Assembly: GCF_000317515.1 (NCBI RefSeq)
Contig: NC_019738.1
Span: 223,501 to 287,500 of the forward strand
Length of the DNA stretch: 64,000 bases
Direction: 5' to 3'
From: Allocoleopsis franciscana PCC 7113
GTDB lineage: Bacteria > Cyanobacteriota > Cyanobacteriia > Cyanobacteriales > Coleofasciculaceae
In this document: one piece after another, positions 8,445 through 15,546 of the stretch
Numbering within the stretch: position 1 is the stretch's first letter
How the letters are laid out: every line of letters starts with the position of its first letter
The notes under the pieces: model-generated
Told to the model about the DNA's origin: nothing
The model's input: only the letters and a program-made list of their open reading frames with translations
Database searches by the model: none
Translations under genes and position numbers: made by a program

Positions 8445-9293
8445 TTACCAAGGGTCATCAATCGGTTCTCGTTCTCCAGCCGACGACAAGTTAGTCTCGT
8501 TCAGTGCTTCTTTGACTAACTGAAGAATCTCTGATTGTACCTGTTCATAGGCTTCCGCTCTACACCAAGGGCGCAAATACAGGATGGTGGCTCTCGGAGA
8601 AATAGATGCCACATGGCAAGTGGTTTTTGGGTTACTTAAAACCAGGGGATGGGGTTGTACGAGGGACAACAGCAAAATAATAGTGGGTTCAATGGGGCGA
8701 TCGCCAATATCAATTTTCAAATCTACCCGCCGCGTCCTCATGGCTGTCGTATTTTTCAACACACCACTAAAGAGATTGCTGTTCGGTACTGTAATCTTGA
8801 TATTGTCCGGCGTAACTACCGTGGTTGAAAAAATACCGATCGCATCCACTACACCCTTGACCCCCTGTGGCCCTTCAATGAAATCACCGACTTCAAAGGG
8901 GCGTTGGTTCAGGAGCATCACGCCAGCAGCAAAATGAGACAAAGTATTCTGCAAAGCTAAACCGATCGCTAAACCAGCAGCCCCCACCACAGCAACCAAG
9001 CTGGTGGCTTGAATCCCCAACGCACTCAAGAACGCAACAATGCCAACCACCAAGGTGAGGATTTCTGATGCCTGAATCAGAAACTTGCGTAAGGTTGGCT
9101 CAACCGGATTGAACGCTCGGCGCGTGAAACGAGCAACCAGATCAATTGCATAGCGGGTAATGAGGATAATGGCAAGCGCCCACAGCAGTTTTGTGCCAAC
9201 CTGAAAGCCTAGATCGATCAAGTTTTTGTTAAACCACGATGCCATATCAAACCGATTGAGCACGGGTGTCACATCAAACGCCAAACTTGTCAT
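8445..9293 (-). CDS. Small-conductance mechanosensitive channel family protein (MscS)
   Basis: Membrane protein of 282 residues. Two or three N-terminal membrane spans are followed by the pore-lining helix rich in Gly/Ala (VGAAGLAIGLALQNTLSHFAAGV) and then the beta domain signature RPFEVGDFIEG near residues 131-141. The family opens under membrane tension and releases solutes on osmotic downshock. The size is close to E. coli MscS (286 residues). It stands alone between the convergent glycosyltransferase and the toxin-antitoxin operon. Confidence 0.9.
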   Translation of the reverse strand: MTSLAFDVTPVLNRFDMASWFNKNLIDLGFQVGTKLLWALAIILITRYAIDLVARFTRRAFNPVEPTLRKFLIQASEILTLVVGIVAFLSALGIQATSLVAVVGAAGLAIGLALQNTLSHFAAGVMLLNQRPFEVGDFIEGPQGVKGVVDAIGIFSTTVVTPDNIKITVPNSNLFSGVLKNTTAMRTRRVDLKIDIGDRPIEPTIILLLSLVQPHPLVLSNPKTTCHVASISPRATILYLRPWCRAEAYEQVQSEILQLVKEALNETNLSSAGEREPIDDPW

Positions 9294-9525
9294 AGGGAAC
9301 TTAGGGTTTGTCCATAATTAATTCCGCCCTTTTCAGTCGGGCACAGCATTATCAATATTGTGCTTCACCCTAAATGTTATTGTTGCCATACCTTGGTAGT
9401 AGAGCCTAGCAATCCGCCAAAACCAATCGATGGGATCGCCAGACTTATCATAGGGAATTGCGCCTAAATCACTGAGTCTTTTTTTTGATAACGCTTCCAT
9501 CATCACTCAAGAGGCGCTGCTTCGA

Positions 9526-9555
9526 TTGACAATAATATGCTAGTTCTAGCATATT
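9526..9555 (+). promoter_or_regulatory. Promoter with palindromic operator of the HigBA-type operon
   Basis: A consensus -35 box TTGACA (9526-9531) is followed by a perfect inverted repeat AATATGCTAG-TT-CTAGCATATT (9534-9555). The repeat covers the spacer and the likely -10 (CATATT, about 18 bp downstream of the -35). It lies 7 bp before the toxin start codon. Autoregulatory palindromes of this kind are usual for toxin-antitoxin operons and would bind the HTH antitoxin, possibly with the toxin. Confidence 0.7.
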
Positions 9556-9561
9556 TAAGGG

Positions 9562-9960
9562 ATGAGTTCATTGTTGAAACCAGTTGAATGGGTTGGAAGC
9601 TCCCTTGAGGATTTGAAAGATTTTCCAGAGGAGGTTCAGCAAGTCGTTGGCTATGCCTTGTACTTGGCTCAATGCGGTGAGAAGCATCCTTCAGCTAAAC
9701 CACTCAAGGGATTTAAGGGTGCTAGGGTGCTTGAAGTTGTGGAAGACTTCGATGGAGATACTTACCGAACTGTTTACACGGTGAAACTTGCTGGCGTAAT
9801 TTATGTGTTGCACGCCTTCCAAAAGAAATCAAAGCAAGGAATCGCTACGCCAAAGCAGGATATTGATTTGATTGAAACAAGACTTAAACGAGCACAAGAG
9901 CATTACGCAGAAAACTATCACAAGCAGCAAAAGGGAGAGGAAAATGACTCAGGAAATTAG
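9562..9960 (+). CDS. higB: RelE/ParE-superfamily toxin, HigB/Gp49-like
   Basis: This 132-residue protein matches the phage Gp49/HigB-like toxin family: KDFPEEVQQVVGYALYLAQ, then PLKGF, VLEVVEDFDGDTYRTVYTVK and YVLHAFQKKSK (about residues 82-92), the basic FxKKS stretch typical of the family. HigB-like toxins are ribosome-dependent mRNA endonucleases. The toxin gene comes first and overlaps the antitoxin start by 17 bp, the HigBA order. The start codon has little spacing from AAGG, so initiation may be weak. Family is well supported; catalytic activity is inference. Confidence 0.85.
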   Translation: MSSLLKPVEWVGSSLEDLKDFPEEVQQVVGYALYLAQCGEKHPSAKPLKGFKGARVLEVVEDFDGDTYRTVYTVKLAGVIYVLHAFQKKSKQGIATPKQDIDLIETRLKRAQEHYAENYHKQQKGEENDSGN

Positions 9961-10273
9961 AGTGCAAGCAAGTAGCGGTAATGTGTTTGCCGATTTGGGT
10001 TTAGAAAATTCGGATGAATTGCTTGTGAAAGCTGAACTCGCACGTAAGATCAGCAGCATTATTACTAAGCAAGGCATGACGCAGGCTGAAGCCGCAGAGC
10101 TTTTAGGGATTGACCAGCCAAAAGTATCTGCTCTAATCAACGGCAAGTTATCAGGCTTTTCAACTGTACGGTTGTTTCGTTTCTTGAATGCTTTGGGTCG
10201 AGATGTGGAAATTGTAGTGAAAACCAAACCTAAATCTCGCTCACAAGCTCGAACACGGGTTGTTGCTACGTGA
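9944..10273 (+). CDS. higA: XRE-family antitoxin, HigA-like
   Basis: An HTH_XRE domain (about residues 31-85: KQGMTQAEAAELLGIDQPKV followed by SALINGKLSGFS) makes this the DNA-binding antitoxin and autorepressor of the pair. The chosen ATG has the ribosome site AGGGAGAGG seven bases upstream and lies inside the toxin's last codons, so the two are translationally coupled. Length is 109 residues. The C-terminal basic tail (KTKPKSRSQARTR) is unusual in composition but short. It probably binds the perfect palindrome at 9534-9555. Confidence 0.87.
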   Translation: MTQEIRVQASSGNVFADLGLENSDELLVKAELARKISSIITKQGMTQAEAAELLGIDQPKVSALINGKLSGFSTVRLFRFLNALGRDVEIVVKTKPKSRSQARTRVVAT

Positions 10274-10427
10274 TCTTGGATGCTGACAGCTTACCTTTGT
10301 ATCTGTTGCACATCATTGGTGTGTTGCTGGCGCTGTGCAACCTCGATGAGCATTCTCAACGCCTCATTCACGGCTATCTCATTGGAAAAAGCTTAGGCAA
10401 CATGAAGATTAGCTTCTAAGATGATAT

Positions 10428-10985
10428 TTAAGGATAGGAATACGCATATGTGCTAATTTCATTGAAGATGTCATCGAGTGGTTTGATGGAATCAACCTCC
10501 ATTGCCATCTGACCAGCAGGGTTGTAAGCATTTTTGAACGCCCACATTTCAACCATCCAATGCCGTCGATGAGCAACACTTACTAACGGGATGAAGTCCC
10601 TATCTCCAGATAGAATAGCTAAGTCCATCACCTCTGTTGTAGTACAAATAATTTCAGTTGTCTGAGCAACAAGTTCTGTGTCAACGGCTTTCTCCTCATT
10701 CATTGAGTTGCGGTCATGCACTGTTACTGAAAAGCCATGGTTCTGTGCAGCTTGCCAGACAGTATCGTTTTGTGGAGGTCTTGAGCCTACAAGAATAGCC
10801 CGTTCAACGGTTCTGCCATTTGAAACTGCTAGCAATAACTTTCCAAAATCGATTCGCCAGGAAGGATCTTGTGGGTCTCTATCATTAGGGTTTTGCTTGA
10901 CTATATCCTTCATCTTGGCACTGAATTTCTGTCCCTCAATAAAGACGTTTGAATTATCTACGACAACGACAACTTTGCTAGCCAT
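10428..10985 (-). CDS. NYN-domain (PIN-like) protein
   Basis: 185 residues. The protein opens with the NYN first strand VVVVVDNSNVFIEG, where the Asp is a metal ligand, and has the late motif LSGDRDFIPLV with two more acidic ligands (about residues 130-140). NYN domains are PIN-like RNases or LabA/DUF88-type proteins. The ATG used here has GAGG six bases upstream; an upstream ATG 30 codons earlier would give a tail unlike the family. It lies just downstream of the attC site on the same strand, next to abiV and higBA. Substrate is unknown. Confidence 0.8.
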   Translation of the reverse strand: MASKVVVVVDNSNVFIEGQKFSAKMKDIVKQNPNDRDPQDPSWRIDFGKLLLAVSNGRTVERAILVGSRPPQNDTVWQAAQNHGFSVTVHDRNSMNEEKAVDTELVAQTTEIICTTTEVMDLAILSGDRDFIPLVSVAHRRHWMVEMWAFKNAYNPAGQMAMEVDSIKPLDDIFNEISTYAYSYP

Positions 10986-11020
10986 ACCTAACCTCGAACA
11001 CCATACAGTGTAAAGTAAAC

Positions 11021-11037
11021 AGTCTAGCTTAGACTGC
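11021..11037. promoter_or_regulatory. Perfect inverted repeat upstream of the NYN gene
   Basis: CAGTCTA-GCT-TAGACTG, with 7-bp arms and a 3-bp centre, lies 35 bp before the NYN start codon on its promoter side. The size and position suit a dimeric repressor operator. No regulator can be named. Confidence 0.4.
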
Positions 11038-11123
11038 TCTAATCTGAAGACCATCTCAATCACAACTACCTTCAATTCCTCGCAGACAACCTTGAGGCAG
11101 TGTCAACACCAAGATATAAAGCA

Positions 11124-11211
11124 GCCCAACGTTCCTGGTCAGCGGCTGCCGATAACCGTTAAATCCCACACAAGCGGCTTGGGTCAGTCCACTGCACCAG
11201 CGTTGTTATGC
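11124..11211 (-). other. attC-type integron recombination site
   Basis: Read on the minus strand, the site starts with R'' GCATAAC (11205-11211) and ends with R' GTTGGGC (11124-11130), which fits the consensus GTTRRRY. Inside, the L'' segment CTGGTGCAGTGG pairs with L' CCGCTGACCAG, leaving one extrahelical G and one G-T wobble, with the unpaired spacers AACG and GAAC between the R and L boxes. These are the structural marks of a folded bottom-strand attC. About 45 nt form the variable terminal part. It begins 10 bp after the abiV stop. Confidence 0.8.
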
Positions 11212-11819
11212 CGCTCTCTGCTCACATCATGTATTGTGAATTACTTTCTCTAAAGGTATCAATCTCGTCTATAAGTCGGTTCCATGCACTAGCTCCCGTT
11301 CCTGTATATATTCCCTGAATTTCGGCTAATATCTCGCCACCAATACATATGAGAAGAAAAGAATCTTTAGAATCAATCATTTGCTCAGGTACTAAGACTC
11401 CTTCTGGGCTTATTTCTGCATACAAGGCTTTATTTCGCAATTTAAATAACTCTTCTTCTCGAAACCAATTTGCAAAACGATTCTCATTTTCTCCGTAAAT
11501 TCGAGTGACACGCGAATTGATTAATAATGTTGTATAAACTGCATAAATGTACTTATTTTGATGCTTATAAAAAGCTTGTTTGTCCAATTTTCCTGAAACT
11601 TGTTTATTACCTAAAATAATAACTTTCCCTACTTCTTCAATTAACGAAGTAGCGAAAAAAGTGGAAAGGGCATAATCGCCTTCTTGGAAAAAACGCTGAC
11701 TAAGCCTCCAGTATTTTTCAAGATGCTCTCGATGTTGTTCGCTAATCATACTGTAAAAAACTTTGTATCAAGTACTTAACTTTTACTCAAGTAACAGCAT
11801 TTCAAAAACCTGTGCATAA
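11130..11819 (-). mobile_element. Solitary integron gene cassette carrying abiV
   Basis: The predicted crossover points are G^TT in the attC R' box (11130/11129) and G^TT at 11820/11819. There the minus strand reads GTTATGC, the exact reverse complement of the attC R'' box GCATAAC. In the circular form these two would rebuild a perfectly symmetrical attC, as expected for a true cassette boundary. The 690-bp cassette holds a 70-bp leader, abiV and the attC. No second attC or integrase is visible on either side, so it is probably a stray cassette inserted at a secondary site. Confidence 0.7.
11222..11749 (-). CDS. abiV: AbiV-family abortive infection protein
   Basis: 175 residues with an all-helical pattern of the AbiV family: EYWRLSQ-like first helix, GDYALSTFFATSLIEEVGKV (about residues 24-43) with the conserved EE-GK, then KHQNKYI and a later basic FKLRNKALY helix. 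AbiV of lactococcal phage defence blocks late phage translation by binding a phage protein. Whether this homologue acts the same way is inference. It is the only gene of the predicted integron cassette (11130-11819). A weak ribosome site precedes the ATG. AT content is higher than in neighbouring housekeeping genes, in keeping with transfer. Confidence 0.78.
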   Translation of the reverse strand: MISEQHREHLEKYWRLSQRFFQEGDYALSTFFATSLIEEVGKVIILGNKQVSGKLDKQAFYKHQNKYIYAVYTTLLINSRVTRIYGENENRFANWFREEELFKLRNKALYAEISPEGVLVPEQMIDSKDSFLLICIGGEILAEIQGIYTGTGASAWNRLIDEIDTFRESNSQYMM

Positions 11820-12055
11820 CTATTAATTATGCCACAGTTACGATTAACATTCCTTAATGTATCAACTAGCACTAAAGATCTTTGTGTATCCATCACCATT
11901 CAGCATCAAAGTCTCCCTTAATTTAATGAATGAAGCGATCGCTCCCTCTTACCCACTCCCCAAGAGCGATCACTCATCTAATTTACGAACAGTTTTGCAC
12001 AACGTTTCTGTACAGATTCAGTCAAAATGTTCGGTGTGGAAAACGTCTTGCTTCG
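11750..12055. other. abiV upstream region
   Basis: Holds the cassette 5' boundary (GTTATGC on the minus strand, 11814-11820), which sits within a small hairpin GCATAA-CTATTAA-TTATGC (11814-11832), and HIP1-like octamers near 11935. The sequence beyond 11832 shows no second attC. Reading frames here are short and look non-coding. Confidence 0.5.
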
Positions 12056-13276
12056 CTACGCTAACATCCCGTCACTGACTGCTACACGCGGCAACCGATG
12101 CTTAAAGCTGCAAAGAATTTCCCAAGAAATGGTTCCTAAAGTTTGTGCCCAATCGTCAGCAGAAATTGACAAGTTTCCATCCTGCCCAATTAGCGTCACC
12201 ACTTCCCCCGTTTCCAAGTCAGAAATAGCACTCACATCCAGCATCATCTGATCCATTGTAATCGCGCCAATTTGCCGTACCTGCTGACCTTGAATCAGAA
12301 CAGTCATTTTATTCGAGAGGTTGCGAGGAACTCCGTCCGCGTAGCCAATACCCACGATCGCAATCCGCGTTTCCTTGTCGGCAATGAATTGATAACCATA
12401 GCTAACACCCGTACCAGGGGGAATGGTTTTCACTTGCGTCACTCGCGCTTTCACCTGCATCACTGGGTGGAGCTCAACAGCATTTCGCAAGTGTTCAGCC
12501 GGATAAAGCCCATACAAGGCAAGTCCTGCGCGTACCCAATCGTAGTGTAGTGATGAGTCTGCTAAGGTGGCAGCAGAGTTAGCCAGATGCAAACGAGGTG
12601 GCTTGATTCCTGCATGGCGAAGTTGTGCGATCGCCTCCTCAAACCGCTGATGTTGCAATCTCATAATCGTGGGATCGGGACTATCTGCTGTCGCCAAATG
12701 AGAGTAGATACTAGCAATTTCCAGATAAGGCAGTCGCTTGACTAATTCCACAAATTGTGTAGCTTCTTGCCAAGGCATTCCCAACCGCGACATCCCTGTA
12801 TCTAACTTAAGATGCACGGGTAAGGTTTTTTGCAACTCACTCAGCGTTTCCGAAAAAATCCAAGCTTGCTGGGGGGTGCAAATTGTGGGTTCCAATTGCC
12901 AATGAGCGATCGCCTTTACTTGTTCAGGAGTATTCATCGCCCCCAAGAGCAAAATCGGCGCTTCAATCCCCGCTTCTCGAAGTTGAATCCCCTCTTGTAA
13001 TGTGGCAACACATAGCCCATGGGCACCCGCCTCTAAAGCAATTCGAGCAACCATTGTTGCCCCATGCCCGTAGGCATCCGCTTTCACCACTGCCATCAGT
13101 TGAGTTGAGGCTGACAAAAGCTTTCTCAGTTGCCCCACATTATGGGATAAAGCCCCTTGGTTAATTTCCACCCAAGCCCGTTGGCAAAGGTCGCTAAACC
13201 CCTTATCAGTCCGGGGAAAATCGCTTTCTATCTGCCTGTAAGTCACACCATTGGTTTGTTTCAGTTTTTGCCTCAT
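12056..13276 (-). CDS. alr: Alanine racemase
   Basis: PLP-dependent racemase supplying D-alanine for peptidoglycan. The 406-residue protein has the PLP-lysine motif AVVKADAYGHG (K65) in the N-terminal barrel, RAGLALYGLYP in the barrel C-terminal part and GVSYGYQF with the second catalytic Tyr in the C-terminal beta domain, followed by GYADGVPR. An N-terminal extension of about 30 residues precedes the usual start (CQRAWVEINQGAL), so a start downstream is possible. It is monocistronic here. Confidence 0.95.
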   Translation of the reverse strand: MRQKLKQTNGVTYRQIESDFPRTDKGFSDLCQRAWVEINQGALSHNVGQLRKLLSASTQLMAVVKADAYGHGATMVARIALEAGAHGLCVATLQEGIQLREAGIEAPILLLGAMNTPEQVKAIAHWQLEPTICTPQQAWIFSETLSELQKTLPVHLKLDTGMSRLGMPWQEATQFVELVKRLPYLEIASIYSHLATADSPDPTIMRLQHQRFEEAIAQLRHAGIKPPRLHLANSAATLADSSLHYDWVRAGLALYGLYPAEHLRNAVELHPVMQVKARVTQVKTIPPGTGVSYGYQFIADKETRIAIVGIGYADGVPRNLSNKMTVLIQGQQVRQIGAITMDQMMLDVSAISDLETGEVVTLIGQDGNLSISADDWAQTLGTISWEILCSFKHRLPRVAVSDGMLA

Positions 13277-13420
13277 CGTTTTAGTTCCTCACACACACAC
13301 TAAAAACTATATCTACCCCAACCCTAATCGGTGAAGGAATCAGCAACTGAATGCCGCTAACATAACCAGAAAGCGGCGACTCACAGGATTTGTTCATCCA
13401 CGATTTTGAGTGGTGAGATG

Positions 13421-13933
13421 TCAGAGATTCAAATCCGAATTCGTCCCCCATAAAGGAGAGTCAGCCACTCCTTGAGGGTTATTCAAACTCAACAATGTAT
13501 CCGACGTCTCGCCTGATATCCCTCCAAGTAGCCCTGTTGTTGAATCCACTTGGCTTTCGGAAATATCGGCAACTGTATAGTCTGAGTTGAGATTGTCGAT
13601 ACTATCTGTAGACTCATCCACCCCCGCAGCCCCCAATGAATCGTTAGAAGCAATCTCCGGGTTGACTATACTTTGTGTTGGCACCAAACCCGTTAGCGAA
13701 TCACCGGATTCGATAAGTTGCACATTCAGTACCATGTCGTTAAAGTCCGCATCCCCACCACCGAAGTTGTCTTCCCAAGCCAGACGATAGCTGCCGTTGC
13801 CGACTTCTGAGACTTGCAGATGGTCAAAATTATCGGCATTCGCTTCTGGTGTGAAGAAGAATACAGTGTCTAGGGAACTCTGCCCAGTCTGCGATCGTAA
13901 TCGTTGCTGTGACATTATTATCATTAGGGTCAC
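13421..13933 (-). CDS. DUF4114 C-terminal part of a frameshifted beta-helix protein
   Basis: 170 residues in a different frame from the gene upstream, overlapping its 3' end by 104 bp. From residue about 25 it reads FFFTPEANADNFDHL, then WEDNFGGGDADFNDMVL, which is the DUF4114 signature of calcium-associated cyanobacterial surface proteins. No start codon with a ribosome site is evident, and the first 20 residues are the shadow of the upstream frame. It most likely belongs to the same protein as 13830-15236, separated by a single frameshift. The remaining C-terminus is Ser/Asp-rich. Confidence 0.6.
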   Translation of the reverse strand: MTLMIIMSQQRLRSQTGQSSLDTVFFFTPEANADNFDHLQVSEVGNGSYRLAWEDNFGGGDADFNDMVLNVQLIESGDSLTGLVPTQSIVNPEIASNDSLGAAGVDESTDSIDNLNSDYTVADISESQVDSTTGLLGGISGETSDTLLSLNNPQGVADSPLWGTNSDLNL

Positions 13934-15236
13934 CGTCTGTCAGCTTGGCAGGAAATTGCAGATTATTCCCCCCATCGGTTAATTCCCGGTTGGTCTGCTG
14001 ATCGATGTTGTAGGGATTTCCTGCTGTATTATTGGCAAAAATCGAATTGCTGAGTGTGACAGGGGTTTGCTCTCCGCTTAAAATTGCTCCGGCAGACCAT
14101 CCAGCGGAATTGTTGGCAAACGTTGTGTTGACGATATTGGTGGGACTCGTACCTGTGATGAGTGCGATCGCACCCCCTGAACCACCGCCATCCGTATCCT
14201 GAACTTTGTTGCCCGAAAACGTACTGTTGGTAATACTCAGAGGCGCTTGTTCTCCTACCCACAAACCGCCACCTTGTTGCAGCGCCGAATTGTTGGCGAA
14301 GGTCGTGTTGTTGATTGTTAACGGTACGTTACCTTGGCGAATGCCACCGCCGAAGGAGTCTCCCTTAGCATCCTTAATCACCTGGTTGTTGATAATCGCG
14401 CTATTTTCAACCATCACTTGGTCGGAACCATAGGCAAACAGAAATAGTCCTCCCCCCTGTCCTGCACCTTTATTGCCGTCAAATCGACTGCCGCGAATCG
14501 AAATCTGCCCTCCCGAAGCGCCATCGGTGTAGATTGCGCCACCGTAACCCCTGGTATAGCGGGGAGGTAAACTCAAGAGTCCACCGGGTGTTGAGTCGTT
14601 ATTGACAAAAGTAGAATTTTCCACCGTTAGACTGCTCAACAGGCTGTTAATCGCCCCACCGTTAATCCCTCGGTTATTGGTAAATTGGCTATCCCGAACC
14701 GTGAGATTGCTTTCACTTTTGACGGCGATCGCACCACCCCCTCGCTCATCGGCACCGACTGTGCCATCATTTCCCACAAATTGGCTATTAACGACCGTAA
14801 TGGTGCTGCGAAACCCGCCCCAAATCGCTCCTCCGCCACTACCCAAAGAGGCGTTGTTATTAAATTGGCTATTCTCTACCGTTAGGGTTGTGTCACTGGC
14901 TGTACGAATTCCTCCTCCTGCTCCTTCTTCACCCATTCCAGTGCTTGTCCCATTGGCGATCGCTAGATTCCGCAGTGTCACCGTGGTTGGATTAAAATTC
15001 GGATCGACATTGACATCAAACACCCGATATGAATTATTTCCACTAATCGTTAAACCGGGAGCATTGGCACCATCAATAATCAGGTTTTTGTTGATTTCGA
15101 GTTGACCACTGGTAAGGATTATGGTCTGATTCGCGAGACTGGGGTCAAATTGAATCGTCTCCCCTGGCACAGCAGAAGCGATCGCTGCTCTCAGGGTACC
15201 GGCCCCATTATCTGCACTACTTGTAACTGTGACCAT
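13830..15236 (-). CDS. Right-handed beta-helix (polymorphic outer-membrane-like) surface protein
   Basis: 468 residues, begins MVTVTSSADNGAGTLRAAI, the standard opening of cyanobacterial parallel beta-helix proteins. It continues with about 14 helical turns marked by repeated NNTTFANNSA/NSTFSGN and GGGI motifs. No classical signal peptide is present, which is common for type I-secreted proteins of this class. The in-frame sequence is sensible up to about ITIAD and then turns into 18 unrelated residues (WAEFPRHCILL...). A DUF4114 domain continues in another frame, so this gene is probably interrupted. The likely role is adhesion or a surface layer. Confidence 0.75.
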   Translation of the reverse strand: MVTVTSSADNGAGTLRAAIASAVPGETIQFDPSLANQTIILTSGQLEINKNLIIDGANAPGLTISGNNSYRVFDVNVDPNFNPTTVTLRNLAIANGTSTGMGEEGAGGGIRTASDTTLTVENSQFNNNASLGSGGGAIWGGFRSTITVVNSQFVGNDGTVGADERGGGAIAVKSESNLTVRDSQFTNNRGINGGAINSLLSSLTVENSTFVNNDSTPGGLLSLPPRYTRGYGGAIYTDGASGGQISIRGSRFDGNKGAGQGGGLFLFAYGSDQVMVENSAIINNQVIKDAKGDSFGGGIRQGNVPLTINNTTFANNSALQQGGGLWVGEQAPLSITNSTFSGNKVQDTDGGGSGGAIALITGTSPTNIVNTTFANNSAGWSAGAILSGEQTPVTLSNSIFANNTAGNPYNIDQQTNRELTDGGNNLQFPAKLTDGDPNDNNVTATITIADWAEFPRHCILLHTRSECR

Positions 15237-15546
15237 GTTGCTAAGAATACTCCTAGGTAGTCTTCATCTAACCTCTGCAAGAGTATTGTTAGCGTTCAGG
15301 AGTTTTTTGTTTGTTAGCGATATTTTCAGTCCTAGGACTTAGAGCAAACGCGCCTAGATAATGCGAACGATGATTTCTTCACTTACTAGGGATAGAAAAC
15401 TAAAAACTGTAGACTTCTACCCAATGATCGATAACTTATGACCAACGAATATAGAGGTTTTCAGTTGCAATGACCACACATAAGGACACGACATATCGTG
15501 TCCTTACAAAATCCTGTGTTATACCCAGCAGGCAAGCGAATATTCC
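15237..15546. other. Intergenic region with extragenic palindrome
   Basis: About 310 bp between the beta-helix gene start and the DUF2330 gene end. Apart from the palindrome at 15481-15506 and two CCTAGG sites no structure is evident. It should contain the promoter of the beta-helix gene. Confidence 0.5.
15481..15506. repeat. Extragenic palindrome
   Basis: TAAGGACACGA-CATA-TCGTGTCCTTA has a perfect 11-bp stem. It is of the type (GGACACG...CGTGTCC) that recurs between genes in many cyanobacteria. No T-run follows on either strand, so it is not a classical terminator, although it lies 41 bp after the DUF2330 stop. Confidence 0.75.

Noticed and set aside
11814-11832. Second attC upstream of abiV
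   Set aside because: Only the cassette-start box GTTATGC and a small AT-rich hairpin are present. There is no L'/R' pair, so it is better read as a secondary insertion site.
13421-13933. Independent DUF4114 gene
   Set aside because: It has no ribosome site or credible start, and its first residues are the out-of-frame copy of the upstream gene's end. A frameshifted part of the same gene is more likely.
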